This document shows, one piece after another, positions 1 through 5,883 of a stretch of 6,009 nucleotides of DNA. The position numbers and the translations under genes are program-made. Origin of the DNA: Actinomycetales bacterium (GTDB taxonomy: Bacteria; Actinomycetota; Actinomycetes; Mycobacteriales; Mycobacteriaceae); contig DUTZ01000363.1 in assembly GCA_012841845.1 (NCBI GenBank), positions 1 through 6,009 of the forward strand. The letters are read 5' to 3'. How positions within the stretch are numbered: position 1 is the stretch's first letter; the number at the start of each line of letters is the position of its first letter. The notes below the pieces were generated by a model, which was not told the DNA's origin, ran no database searches, and saw nothing but the letters and a program-made list of their open reading frames with translations.

Positions 1-990
1 AAGGAGGGCTACGCCTTCCCGGCCATCAACTGCACCTCCTCGGAGACCATCAACGCGGCCATCAAGGGCTTCGCCGACGCCGGTTCCGACGGCATCATCC
101 AGTTCTCCACCGGCGGCTCCGAGTTCGGCTCGGGTCTCGGCGTCAAGGACATGGTCACCGGCGCCGTCGCACTCGCCGAGTTCGCGCACATCGTCGCCGA
201 GAAGTACGACGTTCTGGTCGCGCTGCACACCGACCACTGCCCGGAGGACAAGCTCGACGGCTTCGTCCGCCCGCTGCTGGAGATCTCCAAGGAGCGCGTC
301 GCCAACGGGCAGAACCCGCTGTTCCAGTCCCACATGTGGGACGGCTCGGCCGTGCCGATCGAGCGCAACCTCGAGCTCGCGCAGGAGCTGCTGGACAAGG
401 CCGACGAGGCCAACATCATCCTCGAGATCGAGATCGGCGTGGTCGGTGGCGAGGAGGACGGCGTCGAGAACGAGATCAACGAGAAGCTGTACACCACCGA
501 GGAGGACTTCCAGAAGACCCTCGACGCCCTCGGCGCGGGCAACACCGGGCAGCGCTACCTGCTCGCCGCGACCTTCGGCAACGTCCACGGCGTGTACAAG
601 CCGGGCAACGTCAAGCTCAAGCCCGAAGTCCTCAAGATGGGCCAGGAGGCGGCGGTCAAGCACCTCGGCCTCAACGAGGGCGACCAGCCGTTCGACTTCG
701 TCTTCCACGGCGGCTCGGGCTCGGCCAAGAGCGAGATCGAGGAGGCGCTGTCCTACGGCGTCATCAAGATGAACGTCGACACCGACACCCAGTACGCGTT
801 CACCCGCCCGGTGGCCGCGCACATGTTCTCCAACTACGACGGGGTCCTCAAGGTCGACGGCGACGTGGGCAACAAGAAGACCTACGACCCGCGCTCGTAC
901 CTCAAGAAGGCCGAGGCCGCGATGACCGAGCGCGTCGTGGAGTCGTGCAACGACCTCAAGTCGGCCGGCCGGTCGCTGCTCAAGGGCTGA
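1..990 (+). CDS. fba: Class II fructose-1,6-bisphosphate aldolase, 5'-truncated by window edge
   Basis: Zinc-dependent cytoplasmic enzyme (EC 4.1.2.13) that reversibly cleaves fructose-1,6-bisphosphate to dihydroxyacetone phosphate and glyceraldehyde-3-phosphate in glycolysis and gluconeogenesis. The frame is open from base 1, giving 329 residues; aligned from memory with the 344-residue mycobacterial enzyme, about 17 N-terminal residues lie outside the window. Visible motifs (window numbering): HTDHC at 76-80 with catalytic Asp78 and zinc ligand His79; the acidic stretch EIEIGVVGGEEDG at 142-154; GNVHGVYK with zinc ligand His196; FHGGSGS with zinc ligand His236; and phosphate-binding NVDTDTQYAFTRP at 258-270. 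All key residues are present, so the gene looks intact. Strong preference for AAC, ATC, AAG and GAG fits a highly expressed gene. In Mycobacterium tuberculosis fba (Rv0363c) lies near the membrane-protein gene Rv0361; a small membrane protein also lies nearby here, at 1965-2522. Family call is very secure. Confidence 0.97.
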   Translation, partial: KEGYAFPAINCTSSETINAAIKGFADAGSDGIIQFSTGGSEFGSGLGVKDMVTGAVALAEFAHIVAEKYDVLVALHTDHCPEDKLDGFVRPLLEISKERVANGQNPLFQSHMWDGSAVPIERNLELAQELLDKADEANIILEIEIGVVGGEEDGVENEINEKLYTTEEDFQKTLDALGAGNTGQRYLLAATFGNVHGVYKPGNVKLKPEVLKMGQEAAVKHLGLNEGDQPFDFVFHGGSGSAKSEIEEALSYGVIKMNVDTDTQYAFTRPVAAHMFSNYDGVLKVDGDVGNKKTYDPRSYLKKAEAAMTERVVESCNDLKSAGRSLLKG

Positions 991-1024
991 TCGAACGCGG
1001 ACGCGCCGGACTGGCGCCCTGCGA

Positions 1025-1064
1025 GGAACCCCGGGATGCTGCGGAAGCGGCGCCCCGGGGTTCC
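1025..1064 (+). terminator. Hairpin terminator after fba
   Basis: Perfect 11-bp inverted repeat: GGAACCCCGGG at 1025-1035 pairs with CCCGGGGTTCC at 1054-1064. The 18-nt interior can fold further: GCTGC (1038-1042) pairs with GCGGC (1047-1051, one G-U) around a GGAA tetraloop, which is of the GNRA type. It starts 34 nt after the fba stop. There is no T-run downstream, as is usual for actinobacterial hairpin terminators. It should separate fba from the next gene, at least partly. Confidence 0.75.
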
Positions 1065-1072
1065 GGCGTCCG

Positions 1073-1086
1073 TAGGCTCCGGGGCA
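1073..1086 (+). promoter_or_regulatory. Candidate leaderless promoter for the SMP-30-like gene
   Basis: The hexamer TAGGCT at 1073-1078 fits the actinobacterial -10 consensus TANNNT. It ends 7 nt before the ATG at 1086, so transcription would start at or next to the A of the start codon. No Shine-Dalgarno sequence sits upstream of this ATG; the bases between are CCGGGGC. No convincing -35 box is seen; its expected position overlaps the right arm of the upstream hairpin. Leaderless transcripts with this geometry are common in Mycobacteriales. The call rests on motif spacing only. Confidence 0.45.
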
Positions 1087-1934
1087 TGACGTCGATCGAC
1101 TACCGGGTGGTCGTGGACGGACTGGCGTTCGCCGAGGGCTGCCGGTTCGTCCGCGGCGCGCTGTGGTTCTCCGACATGCACCACCGCGCGGTGCACCGCG
1201 TGGACCCGACGACCGGGGAGTCCCTGGGGCGGTGGCAGACCCCGGACAAGCCCTCCGGGTTGGTGATCGGGGACGACGACGAAGTGACCGTCACCCAGAT
1301 GGAGTCCCGCACGGTGGCGCGCCTCGACGCCGAGGGCGGGCTGAATACGATCGCGGACCTGTCCGCCGTCGCGGACTGGCACGTCAACGACATGACCGAT
1401 GCGCCCGGCGGTGGCCTGTACGTCGGCAACTTCGGTGACGACTCGGTGCCCCCGGCGCCGCCGCGGCCCGGGCGGCTCGCGCATGTCTCCGCCGCCGGCG
1501 AGGTAGCCGGTGTGGCCGACGACCTGGGGTTCGCCAACGGGTTGGTGCGCGTGGCCGGAGGTGCGGTCCTGCTGGTGGCGGAGACCCGCTCGGACCCGCC
1601 GCGGATCACCGCGTTCGACGTGGCGGAGGACGGCGGGCTGTCCGGCCGGCGCGTGTTCGCGGAGTTCTCCGGTGCGCACATGCCGGACGGGCTCGCGGCC
1701 ACGTCCTCCGGCGAGGTCCTGGTGGCGATGCCGTTCGCCAGGGAGCTCGTGCTGCTGGATGCCGGTGGAGCCGTGGTTCGCACGTTCCCGGTCGACCGGA
1801 TGCCGTACTCGTGCGCGATCGACGAGGCTACCCGGACGGCGTACGCGTGCCTGTCCTCCTCGTGGGAGGAACAGGAGTGCCTGCGTGAGCGCGACGCGGC
1901 CGTCGTCGCCTTCCCGCTCGACGCCGACGCGTAG
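1086..1934 (+). CDS. SMP-30/gluconolactonase/LRE-family sugar-lactone hydrolase-like protein
   Basis: A 282-residue cytoplasmic protein (no signal peptide) of the SMP-30/gluconolactonase family: six-bladed beta-propellers that bind one divalent metal and usually hydrolyse aldonolactones or related esters. Family motifs appear in the right order and spacing: FAEG with Glu17 and LWFSD at 26-30; VND with Asn101 and Asp102, then LYVGNFG; FANGLV with Asn151; MPDGLA with Asp201; PYSCAID near the C-terminus. Glu17, Asn101, Asn151 and Asp201 match human SMP30 metal-site residues Glu18, Asn103, Asn154 and Asp204, so a metal-dependent hydrolase is likely. The position of human Arg101, a substrate contact, is His99 here, so the substrate may not be gluconolactone. 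ATG 1086 is chosen because homology-like sequence begins about residue 5 and the open frame upstream overlaps fba out of frame. It lies 95 nt after fba behind a hairpin. Substrate unknown. Confidence 0.85.
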   Translation: MTSIDYRVVVDGLAFAEGCRFVRGALWFSDMHHRAVHRVDPTTGESLGRWQTPDKPSGLVIGDDDEVTVTQMESRTVARLDAEGGLNTIADLSAVADWHVNDMTDAPGGGLYVGNFGDDSVPPAPPRPGRLAHVSAAGEVAGVADDLGFANGLVRVAGGAVLLVAETRSDPPRITAFDVAEDGGLSGRRVFAEFSGAHMPDGLAATSSGEVLVAMPFARELVLLDAGGAVVRTFPVDRMPYSCAIDEATRTAYACLSSSWEEQECLRERDAAVVAFPLDADA

Positions 1935-1940
1935 GCGCGC

Positions 1941-1974
1941 GCCCGGGCTGCCGGACCCCGCGAATCAGCCGGGC
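1941..1974. terminator. Shared hairpin at the convergent gene junction
   Basis: Inverted repeat between the convergent SMP-30-like gene and the membrane-protein gene. GCCCGGGCTG at 1941-1950 pairs with CAGCCGGGC at 1966-1974, giving 9 bp with a single bulged G at 1945 and a 15-nt loop. Its right arm overlaps the last codons and stop (TGA, 1965-1967 on the minus strand) of the minus-strand gene. The gap between the two stop codons is only 30 bp, so one symmetric hairpin may terminate both transcripts. No T-run on either side. Confidence 0.55.
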
Positions 1975-2522
1975 TGCTGGCCTGTCGGCAGCGCACCCAT
2001 GCCGACGCCGGTCTCGCACACGGTCCACGCGCCGTTCTCGTGCCGCAGGCGCAGCTCCTCGGGCCCGGCACCCTCGCTGCCCTCGCCCGCGGACTCGACG
2101 GTGGCCACGGCGTCGTCGCCGTCGACCTCGACACCGGTCACGGACAGTTCCTCGGGGAAGGACCCGATGATCCGCTCCCGGAACATGGCGTCCAGGTCGA
2201 CACCGGTGCTGGCGCCGGACCCGGCGATCGCGTCGAGCATCTCCTGCGGCATCCGCTGCTCCTCACAGAGCCGGGAGTTGAAGTCGGCGAGCGACTCCGA
2301 CGAGCCCAGGTCGCGCAGGACCTGCTCGATCTCGCGCTCGGTCCGCGCGGAGGACGACAGCGGCCCCGCCAGGAAGGCCCACGCGACGGCGGCCACCACG
2401 AGCACCGCCACCACGGCCACCATGGCCACCACGAGCAGGCGGCTCCGGTCCTCTCGGCGACCGGCCGGGCCGCCCGCTTCGGTATGGCCCCCGGTGTCCG
2501 GCTGATGGCTCGTCGTCGTCAT
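1965..2522 (-). CDS. Single-pass membrane protein with small extracytoplasmic domain, possibly Rv0361-like
   Basis: A 185-residue protein of unproven function. Residues 1-28 are hydrophilic and contain the basic stretch RREDRSR just before a strongly hydrophobic helix at about 29-52 (rich in Val, Ala and Leu), predicting a cytoplasmic N-terminus and an external C-terminal domain. The external part has an acidic helix with the segment DFNSRLC at 80-86, a mixed middle, and an alternating strand-rich end (SVTGVEVDGDDAVATV, then LRLRHENGAWTVC). The shape resembles the NTF2/DUF4878-like domains of actinobacterial envelope proteins. Cys86 and Cys169 are the only cysteines and could form a disulfide outside the membrane. 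Proximity to fba recalls the Rv0361-mgtE-fba neighbourhood of M. tuberculosis, so it may belong to the Rv0361-type family; that is inference. The start at 2522 is supported by a Shine-Dalgarno sequence. Real gene: confident; function: not. Confidence 0.8.
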   Translation of the reverse strand: MTTTSHQPDTGGHTEAGGPAGRREDRSRLLVVAMVAVVAVLVVAAVAWAFLAGPLSSSARTEREIEQVLRDLGSSESLADFNSRLCEEQRMPQEMLDAIAGSGASTGVDLDAMFRERIIGSFPEELSVTGVEVDGDDAVATVESAGEGSEGAGPEELRLRHENGAWTVCETGVGMGALPTGQQPG

Positions 2523-2528
2523 TCCTTA

Positions 2529-2534
2529 CCCCCT
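2529..2534 (-). promoter_or_regulatory. Ribosome binding site of the membrane-protein gene
   Basis: On the minus strand AGGGGG precedes the ATG at 2522 by 6 nt (AGGGGGTAAGGA-ATG). A second purine run, AAGGA, abuts the start codon and is too close to serve. This supports the 2522 start and shows that this gene, unlike its plus-strand neighbours, is translated from a normal leader. Confidence 0.6.
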
Positions 2535-2553
2535 GGCTCCGGTCCGACCCGCC

Positions 2554-2559
2554 ACGGTA
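2554..2559 (-). promoter_or_regulatory. Weak candidate -10 element for the membrane-protein gene
   Basis: On the minus strand TACCGT (TANNNT type) would place the transcript start near 2547, leaving a leader of about 25 nt that contains the Shine-Dalgarno sequence. A GGAAC pentamer (minus strand, 2575-2579) lies 15 nt further upstream and resembles ECF-sigma -35 elements, but its spacing to a matching -10 is off. Low confidence. Confidence 0.25.
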
Positions 2560-2601
2560 GCGGACCGGCCTGACGTTCCGGGGGCGCAGGGGCGGCGCGG
2601 A

Positions 2602-2642
2602 GGGGACGCGGGGCGGCACCGACCCGGAGGTACCCCGTCCCC
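2602..2642. repeat. GC-rich dyad in the divergent promoter region, possible operator
   Basis: GGGGACG at 2602-2608 is the exact reverse complement of CGTCCCC at 2636-2642. Alternatively GGGGAC (2602-2607) and GGGG (2610-2613) pair with CCCC (2633-2636) and GTCCCC (2637-2642), giving 10 bp with a 2-nt bulge. It lies between two divergent genes and upstream of both predicted transcript starts, so it should not be in either mRNA as a terminator. Its right arm covers the expected -35 region of the propeller gene, so a DNA operator for a dimeric regulator is one reading. Chance is possible at this base composition. Confidence 0.35.
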
Positions 2643-2659
2643 CTCACGAGACGGCAAGT

Positions 2660-2672
2660 TACCCTTCAGGCA
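2660..2672 (+). promoter_or_regulatory. Candidate leaderless promoter for the secreted propeller gene
   Basis: TACCCT at 2660-2665 fits the -10 consensus TANNNT and ends 6 nt before the ATG at 2672, so the transcript would begin at or beside the start codon. The only Shine-Dalgarno-like bases, CAGG at 2667-2670, are one base from the ATG and too close to work. The geometry nearly matches that before the gene at 1086. No clear -35 box. Confidence 0.45.
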
Positions 2673-4063
2673 TGCGACGGCGTTCTCACAGCTTTTTCCG
2701 TGTGATCACCGGCGGCCTGGCCGCCTCGGCGCTGGTGCTGGGCGGGATCACCCCGGCCCACGCCTACGGTCAGGAATGGACGCAGTACCGCTCCACCTCG
2801 ACCAACAACACGCAGGTGGTGACCGGGGCGCAGCAGATCTTCTCCGGCGCGATCCCCACCGCGAACGAGGTGCGGGCGACGCCGGTCGTCGCCGACGGCA
2901 AGGTCTTCGTGGGCAGCCACGACACCGGCGAGATGCAGGCGTTCGACCTCGCCACCGGCAAGGAGCTGTGGAAGAAGCAGGCCCCGAACTGGATCCACTC
3001 GGAGATGATCTACTCCGGCGGCCGGATCTTCGTGGGCTTCGGCAACCGCTTCGCCAACGAAGGCCCGGAGGGGTACCGCGGCTCGGGGGAGAGCGGCGTG
3101 CTGAGCCTGGACCCGGACACGGGCGCCCAACACTGGCGGTACGACACCCCGGGCCAGGTCATGCCGACCCCGGTCGCGGTCAACGGCGCGGTGTGGGCGG
3201 TGACCGGCGACCGGCGGCTGTACAAGCTCGACCCGGCGTCGGGAGAGGCGCTGGACATCGTCGAGACCGGGCACGTCCACAGCATGTCCTCGCCGTCCGA
3301 GCGGGACGGGGTCCTGTTCTTCGGCGGGGGATCGCCGGCGCCGTACACGTTCTTCGCCTACGACACCGGGGCCGAGGAGTTCGCCTGGCAGCGCGAGTTC
3401 CCGGAGTTCAACCGCGGACTGGACGACGTCCCGCCCGCCGTCGACGAGGGCGTGGTGGTCACCACCGCCAACCGCACGCTGGTCCCCGGGATCACCGGAC
3501 CCCGGGAGGAGCACACCATCGTGGCGATGGACCACCGGACCGGCGACGTGCGGTGGCGGCACGTCCTCGGGGAGGGGCCGGCGCCCATCAACAACCGCTC
3601 GGGCGCGCCCACGATCCACGACGGCGCGGTGTTCGTGGGCAGCCCCACGACCGGGGCCGCCTATGCCTACGACCTGCAGTCCGGCGCACCGCTGTGGCGC
3701 AACCCGATCGGCGCCATCAAGGGTGCGCCTGTGGTGCGGGACGGCAGCGCCTACTTCTCCACCACCGCCGGGGACGTCTACCGCCTCGACGTCCGCACCG
3801 GCGCGATCACCGGGATCCTCGAACTCGAGGGCGCGCTCGCCCCGGCCGGTCCGATCATCGTGGACGACACCCTGGTGGTGCCCAGCCAGAGCCGGAACGT
3901 CTACTTCGTGCCGCTGGCGGAGTTCCCCGCCGCCGGCGCCGCGGCCGGCCCCACGGCCAGCCTCGGGGACCCGGCCTCGCCCTTCGGCTCGGTCGGCGAC
4001 GGTGCGGCGAGCGTCTCGGGGTCGCTCGGCGTCGAGGCCGGGTCGCTCGACCCCGCGTACTGA
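2672..4063 (+). CDS. Secreted PQQ-like (BamB/quinoprotein-type) beta-propeller repeat protein
   Basis: A 463-residue exported protein. Residues 1-31 form a Sec signal peptide: basic MRRR, a hydrophobic core (about 11-27), and an AHA cleavage site before Tyr32. No lipobox cysteine; the whole protein lacks cysteine. From about 65 to 415 it consists of repeated propeller blades of the pattern 'pPVVadGkVFVGs...YAfDl.tGelLWr': for example residues 70-101, 108-156, 165-192, 211-240, 254-297, 312-343, 351-380 and 390-414. Such blades belong to the PQQ_2/PQQ-like group, where the domain is usually a protein-interaction scaffold. Without cysteines it lacks the vicinal disulfide of PQQ alcohol dehydrogenases and is shorter than them, so cofactor binding is doubtful. 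Residues 419-463 are a low-complexity Ala/Gly/Ser/Pro tail (SGSLGVEAGSLDPAY end) of a kind seen on exported proteins of Mycobacteriales. It stands alone: divergent from the membrane-protein gene, convergent with phoD. The molecular role is unknown. Confidence 0.88.
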   Translation: MRRRSHSFFRVITGGLAASALVLGGITPAHAYGQEWTQYRSTSTNNTQVVTGAQQIFSGAIPTANEVRATPVVADGKVFVGSHDTGEMQAFDLATGKELWKKQAPNWIHSEMIYSGGRIFVGFGNRFANEGPEGYRGSGESGVLSLDPDTGAQHWRYDTPGQVMPTPVAVNGAVWAVTGDRRLYKLDPASGEALDIVETGHVHSMSSPSERDGVLFFGGGSPAPYTFFAYDTGAEEFAWQREFPEFNRGLDDVPPAVDEGVVVTTANRTLVPGITGPREEHTIVAMDHRTGDVRWRHVLGEGPAPINNRSGAPTIHDGAVFVGSPTTGAAYAYDLQSGAPLWRNPIGAIKGAPVVRDGSAYFSTTAGDVYRLDVRTGAITGILELEGALAPAGPIIVDDTLVVPSQSRNVYFVPLAEFPAAGAAAGPTASLGDPASPFGSVGDGAASVSGSLGVEAGSLDPAY

Positions 4064-4070
4064 CGCGGGG
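4051..4070 (+). terminator. Hairpin overlapping the stop codon of the propeller gene
   Basis: Perfect 8-bp stem CCCCGCGT (4051-4058) with ACGCGGGG (4063-4070) closing a 4-nt loop, ACTG. The TGA stop (4061-4063) lies in the loop and the first base of the right arm. The stem is very stable and tight, but no T-run follows. It probably acts with the larger hairpin just downstream to end transcription or protect the 3' end. Confidence 0.6.
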
Positions 4071-4089
4071 GCCGGACCCCGTGCTGACG

Positions 4090-4127
4090 CGCGGGGCCGG
4101 CCGCCGGATCAGGGCAGCGGCCCCGCG
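4090..4127. terminator. Hairpin shared by the convergent propeller and phoD genes
   Basis: Perfect 10-bp inverted repeat CGCGGGGCCG (4090-4099) with CGGCCCCGCG (4118-4127), loop 18 nt. The loop contains the phoD stop codon (4109-4111, minus strand) and the right arm lies inside the last phoD codons. Being symmetric it can fold in both transcripts. The stretch 4084-4100 also repeats, with a 1-base insertion, the bases at 4060-4075 (CTGACGCG...GGGCCGG), as if the terminator region had been partly duplicated. Confidence 0.6.
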
Positions 4128-5815
4128 GGCTCCACGCGGTTGCTGCCGTGCGCGGTCCGCCAGCTGCTCATGAGGTAGGCGCCGGTCGCGGGGTCCTCGC
4201 GCGCCACGATCGCCCAGTAGTCGCAGTGCGCGAAGTCCCGGGTGAACTCGACCACCGCGTAGCCGTGGCGGTCGAGATCCACCCAGCGGACGTGGTGGTT
4301 GGCCCCGCGCAGCGCCTCCTGTGCGGTCACGGACAGGCCGTTGCCCTCTGGCAGCGGCAGGCCGGGCTGCGAGAGCATGTCGTCGATGTTGTTGCTGGTG
4401 ATCGACGTACCCACGAACTCGACGGCGGCCGTGCCCGCGCCCGGGTAGTTGGCCGGCTCCACGGGGATGTCGCACGCCCACGAGGTGTGGATGTCGCCGG
4501 TGAGAAAGACGAAGTTCCGCTTACCCGTGCCCTCCATGGTCTCGATGAGCCGGCGGCGCTCGGCGGCATAGCCGTCCCACTGGTCCGGGTTGTACGGCAT
4601 GCCCTCGCGGGGCAGGCCCAGCAGTTCGGTCATCGCGGCGGTGGTGCGCGGCTCGAGCGGCGGGATGAGGACCGGGGTGAACATGACCGAGTTGCCGATG
4701 ACGTTCCAGCGGGCAGTCGAGGTCTCCCAGCCGCGGACCAGCCAGTCGAACTGGGCGGCGCCGGTCATGGTGCGGCCCGGGTCGTCGATCGCGCGGCCGT
4801 CGGTCATGCCCGACTGCTCCGAGCGGTACGAGCGCAGGTCCAGCATGCTCAGTTCGGCCAGCGAGCCCCAGCGTAGACGCCGGTACAGGTGGCCACCGTC
4901 TCGCAGCGCCTCGGGTCGGACCGGCATCCACTCGAAGTAGGCCTGCGAACTCGCCGCCTTGCGGTCGGCCCACGGGCCCTCGTGCGGCTGGTGGTTCTCG
5001 GCGCCGCCGGCCCAGGAGTCGTTGGCGGACTCGTGGTCGTCCCACGTGCAGATCCACGGCACGTGAGCGTGGAGGTTCTGCAGGTCCGGGTCCGTGCGGT
5101 ACTGGGCCAGGCGGATCCGGTAGTCGGCCAGGGTGACGATCTCGTGCGGTGGCTCGTGCGGGCGGACCACGCCGTACTTCCCCGCGTACTCGCCTACCGG
5201 GTACTCGTAGATGTAGTCGCCCACCTCGATCACCGCGTCGAGGTCGCCGCGCGCCTGCATGTGGCGGTAGCCGGAGAAGAAGCCCGCCTCCCAGTTGGAG
5301 CACGAGACCAGGCCCACCCGCCACCGGCCGCTGCCGGGCATCGCGCCGTCCGCGGGGGCGGTGCGGGTGCGGCCCACCGGTGAGACCTGGCCCTGCGCCC
5401 GGAACCGGTAGTGGTACCAGCGGTCGGGGGCGAGGCCGGTGCAGTCGAACTTGACCGTGTGGTCGCGGCCCGCGTCCGTGACCACCGAGCCGGTGCGGAC
5501 GACCTGGCTGAAGTCCGGGTCCGCGGCGATCTCCCAGCTGACGGCGACAGGGGCGCCGAGACCGGAACCGGGCAGGGCGTCGGGGGCGGGCGTGACCCGC
5601 GTCCACAGGATCACGCGGTCGGGCATGGGGTCGCCGGACGCGACGCCGTGCCGGAACACGCGCTCGTCGGCGGCGGCGGTCGCGGCGGTACCGGCGACGA
5701 GTCCGCCGGAGAGGGCGGACGTGCCGGCGGCGGCGCCGGCGAGGGCGCCGGCCTTGAGCACGGTGCGGCGGCGGACGGCGGAGGGGGCGTTCGAGGGGAG
5801 GGGCGCAGACGTCAT
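4109..5815 (-). CDS. phoD: PhoD-family alkaline phosphatase/phosphodiesterase, Tat-exported
   Basis: A 568-residue secreted metallophosphatase expected to release phosphate from phosphoesters outside the cell during phosphate limitation. The N-terminus carries a Tat signal: AVRRRTVLKAG at 13-23 contains the twin-arginine motif, followed by an Ala/Gly-rich core and likely cleavage near AAADE (about 47-51). Residues about 54-153 form the PhoD N-terminal beta domain; about 165-535 the catalytic domain. Visible signature motifs: LVSCSNWEAGFF with Cys172 (the iron-ligand cysteine of Bacillus subtilis PhoD), EVGDYIYEY with Asp200 and Tyr203, WDDHE at 258-262, GNSVMF with Asn375, and FLTGDIHTSW with Asp441 and His443. 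The core is complete and length is normal for the family. Tat export fits a protein folded with Fe/Ca in the cytoplasm. No clear Shine-Dalgarno sequence precedes ATG 5815, yet the Tat motif at residue 15 supports this start. Two GTTCACC elements upstream hint at phosphate control. Confidence 0.93.
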   Translation of the reverse strand: MTSAPLPSNAPSAVRRRTVLKAGALAGAAAGTSALSGGLVAGTAATAAADERVFRHGVASGDPMPDRVILWTRVTPAPDALPGSGLGAPVAVSWEIAADPDFSQVVRTGSVVTDAGRDHTVKFDCTGLAPDRWYHYRFRAQGQVSPVGRTRTAPADGAMPGSGRWRVGLVSCSNWEAGFFSGYRHMQARGDLDAVIEVGDYIYEYPVGEYAGKYGVVRPHEPPHEIVTLADYRIRLAQYRTDPDLQNLHAHVPWICTWDDHESANDSWAGGAENHQPHEGPWADRKAASSQAYFEWMPVRPEALRDGGHLYRRLRWGSLAELSMLDLRSYRSEQSGMTDGRAIDDPGRTMTGAAQFDWLVRGWETSTARWNVIGNSVMFTPVLIPPLEPRTTAAMTELLGLPREGMPYNPDQWDGYAAERRRLIETMEGTGKRNFVFLTGDIHTSWACDIPVEPANYPGAGTAAVEFVGTSITSNNIDDMLSQPGLPLPEGNGLSVTAQEALRGANHHVRWVDLDRHGYAVVEFTRDFAHCDYWAIVAREDPATGAYLMSSWRTAHGSNRVEPAGPLP

Positions 5816-5822
5816 TGCACCA

Positions 5823-5883
5823 GTTCACCGCACCGGAGTGCGCTCGGGAACAGGTTTGGTCGAAACGTCGCCGAGTGTTCACC
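5823..5883. promoter_or_regulatory. Pair of GTTCACCG elements upstream of phoD, possible PHO-box half-sites
   Basis: The 8-mer GTTCACCG occurs at 5823-5830 and 5877-5884, in direct orientation on the plus strand, starts 54 bp apart. GTTCACC is the unit of the Streptomyces PhoP PHO box, and phosphate regulators of related actinobacteria bind similar repeats. The canonical box has units 11 bp apart, so these are at best separated half-sites, and they face away from phoD. The first sits only 8 bp upstream of the phoD start codon. No TANNNT -10 element is visible for phoD on the minus strand in this stretch. Confidence 0.3.

Noticed and set aside
336..1085. Open frame upstream of and in frame with the SMP-30-like gene (open from 336)
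   Set aside because: It overlaps fba in another frame, is Arg/Gly/Pro-rich as expected for a GC-rich shadow, and shows no domain; homology-like sequence starts at 1086.
1100..2134. Antisense 344-codon open frame over the SMP-30-like gene
   Set aside because: Low-complexity Ser/Ala/Arg/Pro translation typical of the reverse complement of a high-GC gene; it crosses the convergent junction and part of the membrane-protein gene.
2672..2764. Tat signal on the propeller protein, from the arginines MRRRSHSFF
   Set aside because: The spacing and residues after the arginines do not fit RRxFLK; the basic start, hydrophobic core and AHA site fit an ordinary Sec signal.
2666..3619. Antisense 317-codon open frame over the propeller gene
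   Set aside because: Composition dominated by Arg, Gly, Val and Ala with no motif; the sense strand encodes a clear signal peptide and propeller blades.
5847..5869. ECF-sigma promoter on the plus strand (GGAAC then CGTC)
   Set aside because: The spacing is only 14 bp, shorter than usual, and no plus-strand gene follows within the window.
4521..5882. Second minus-strand open frame of 453 codons overlapping phoD
   Set aside because: Frame-shifted shadow rich in Arg and Pro; the phoD frame carries all catalytic motifs.
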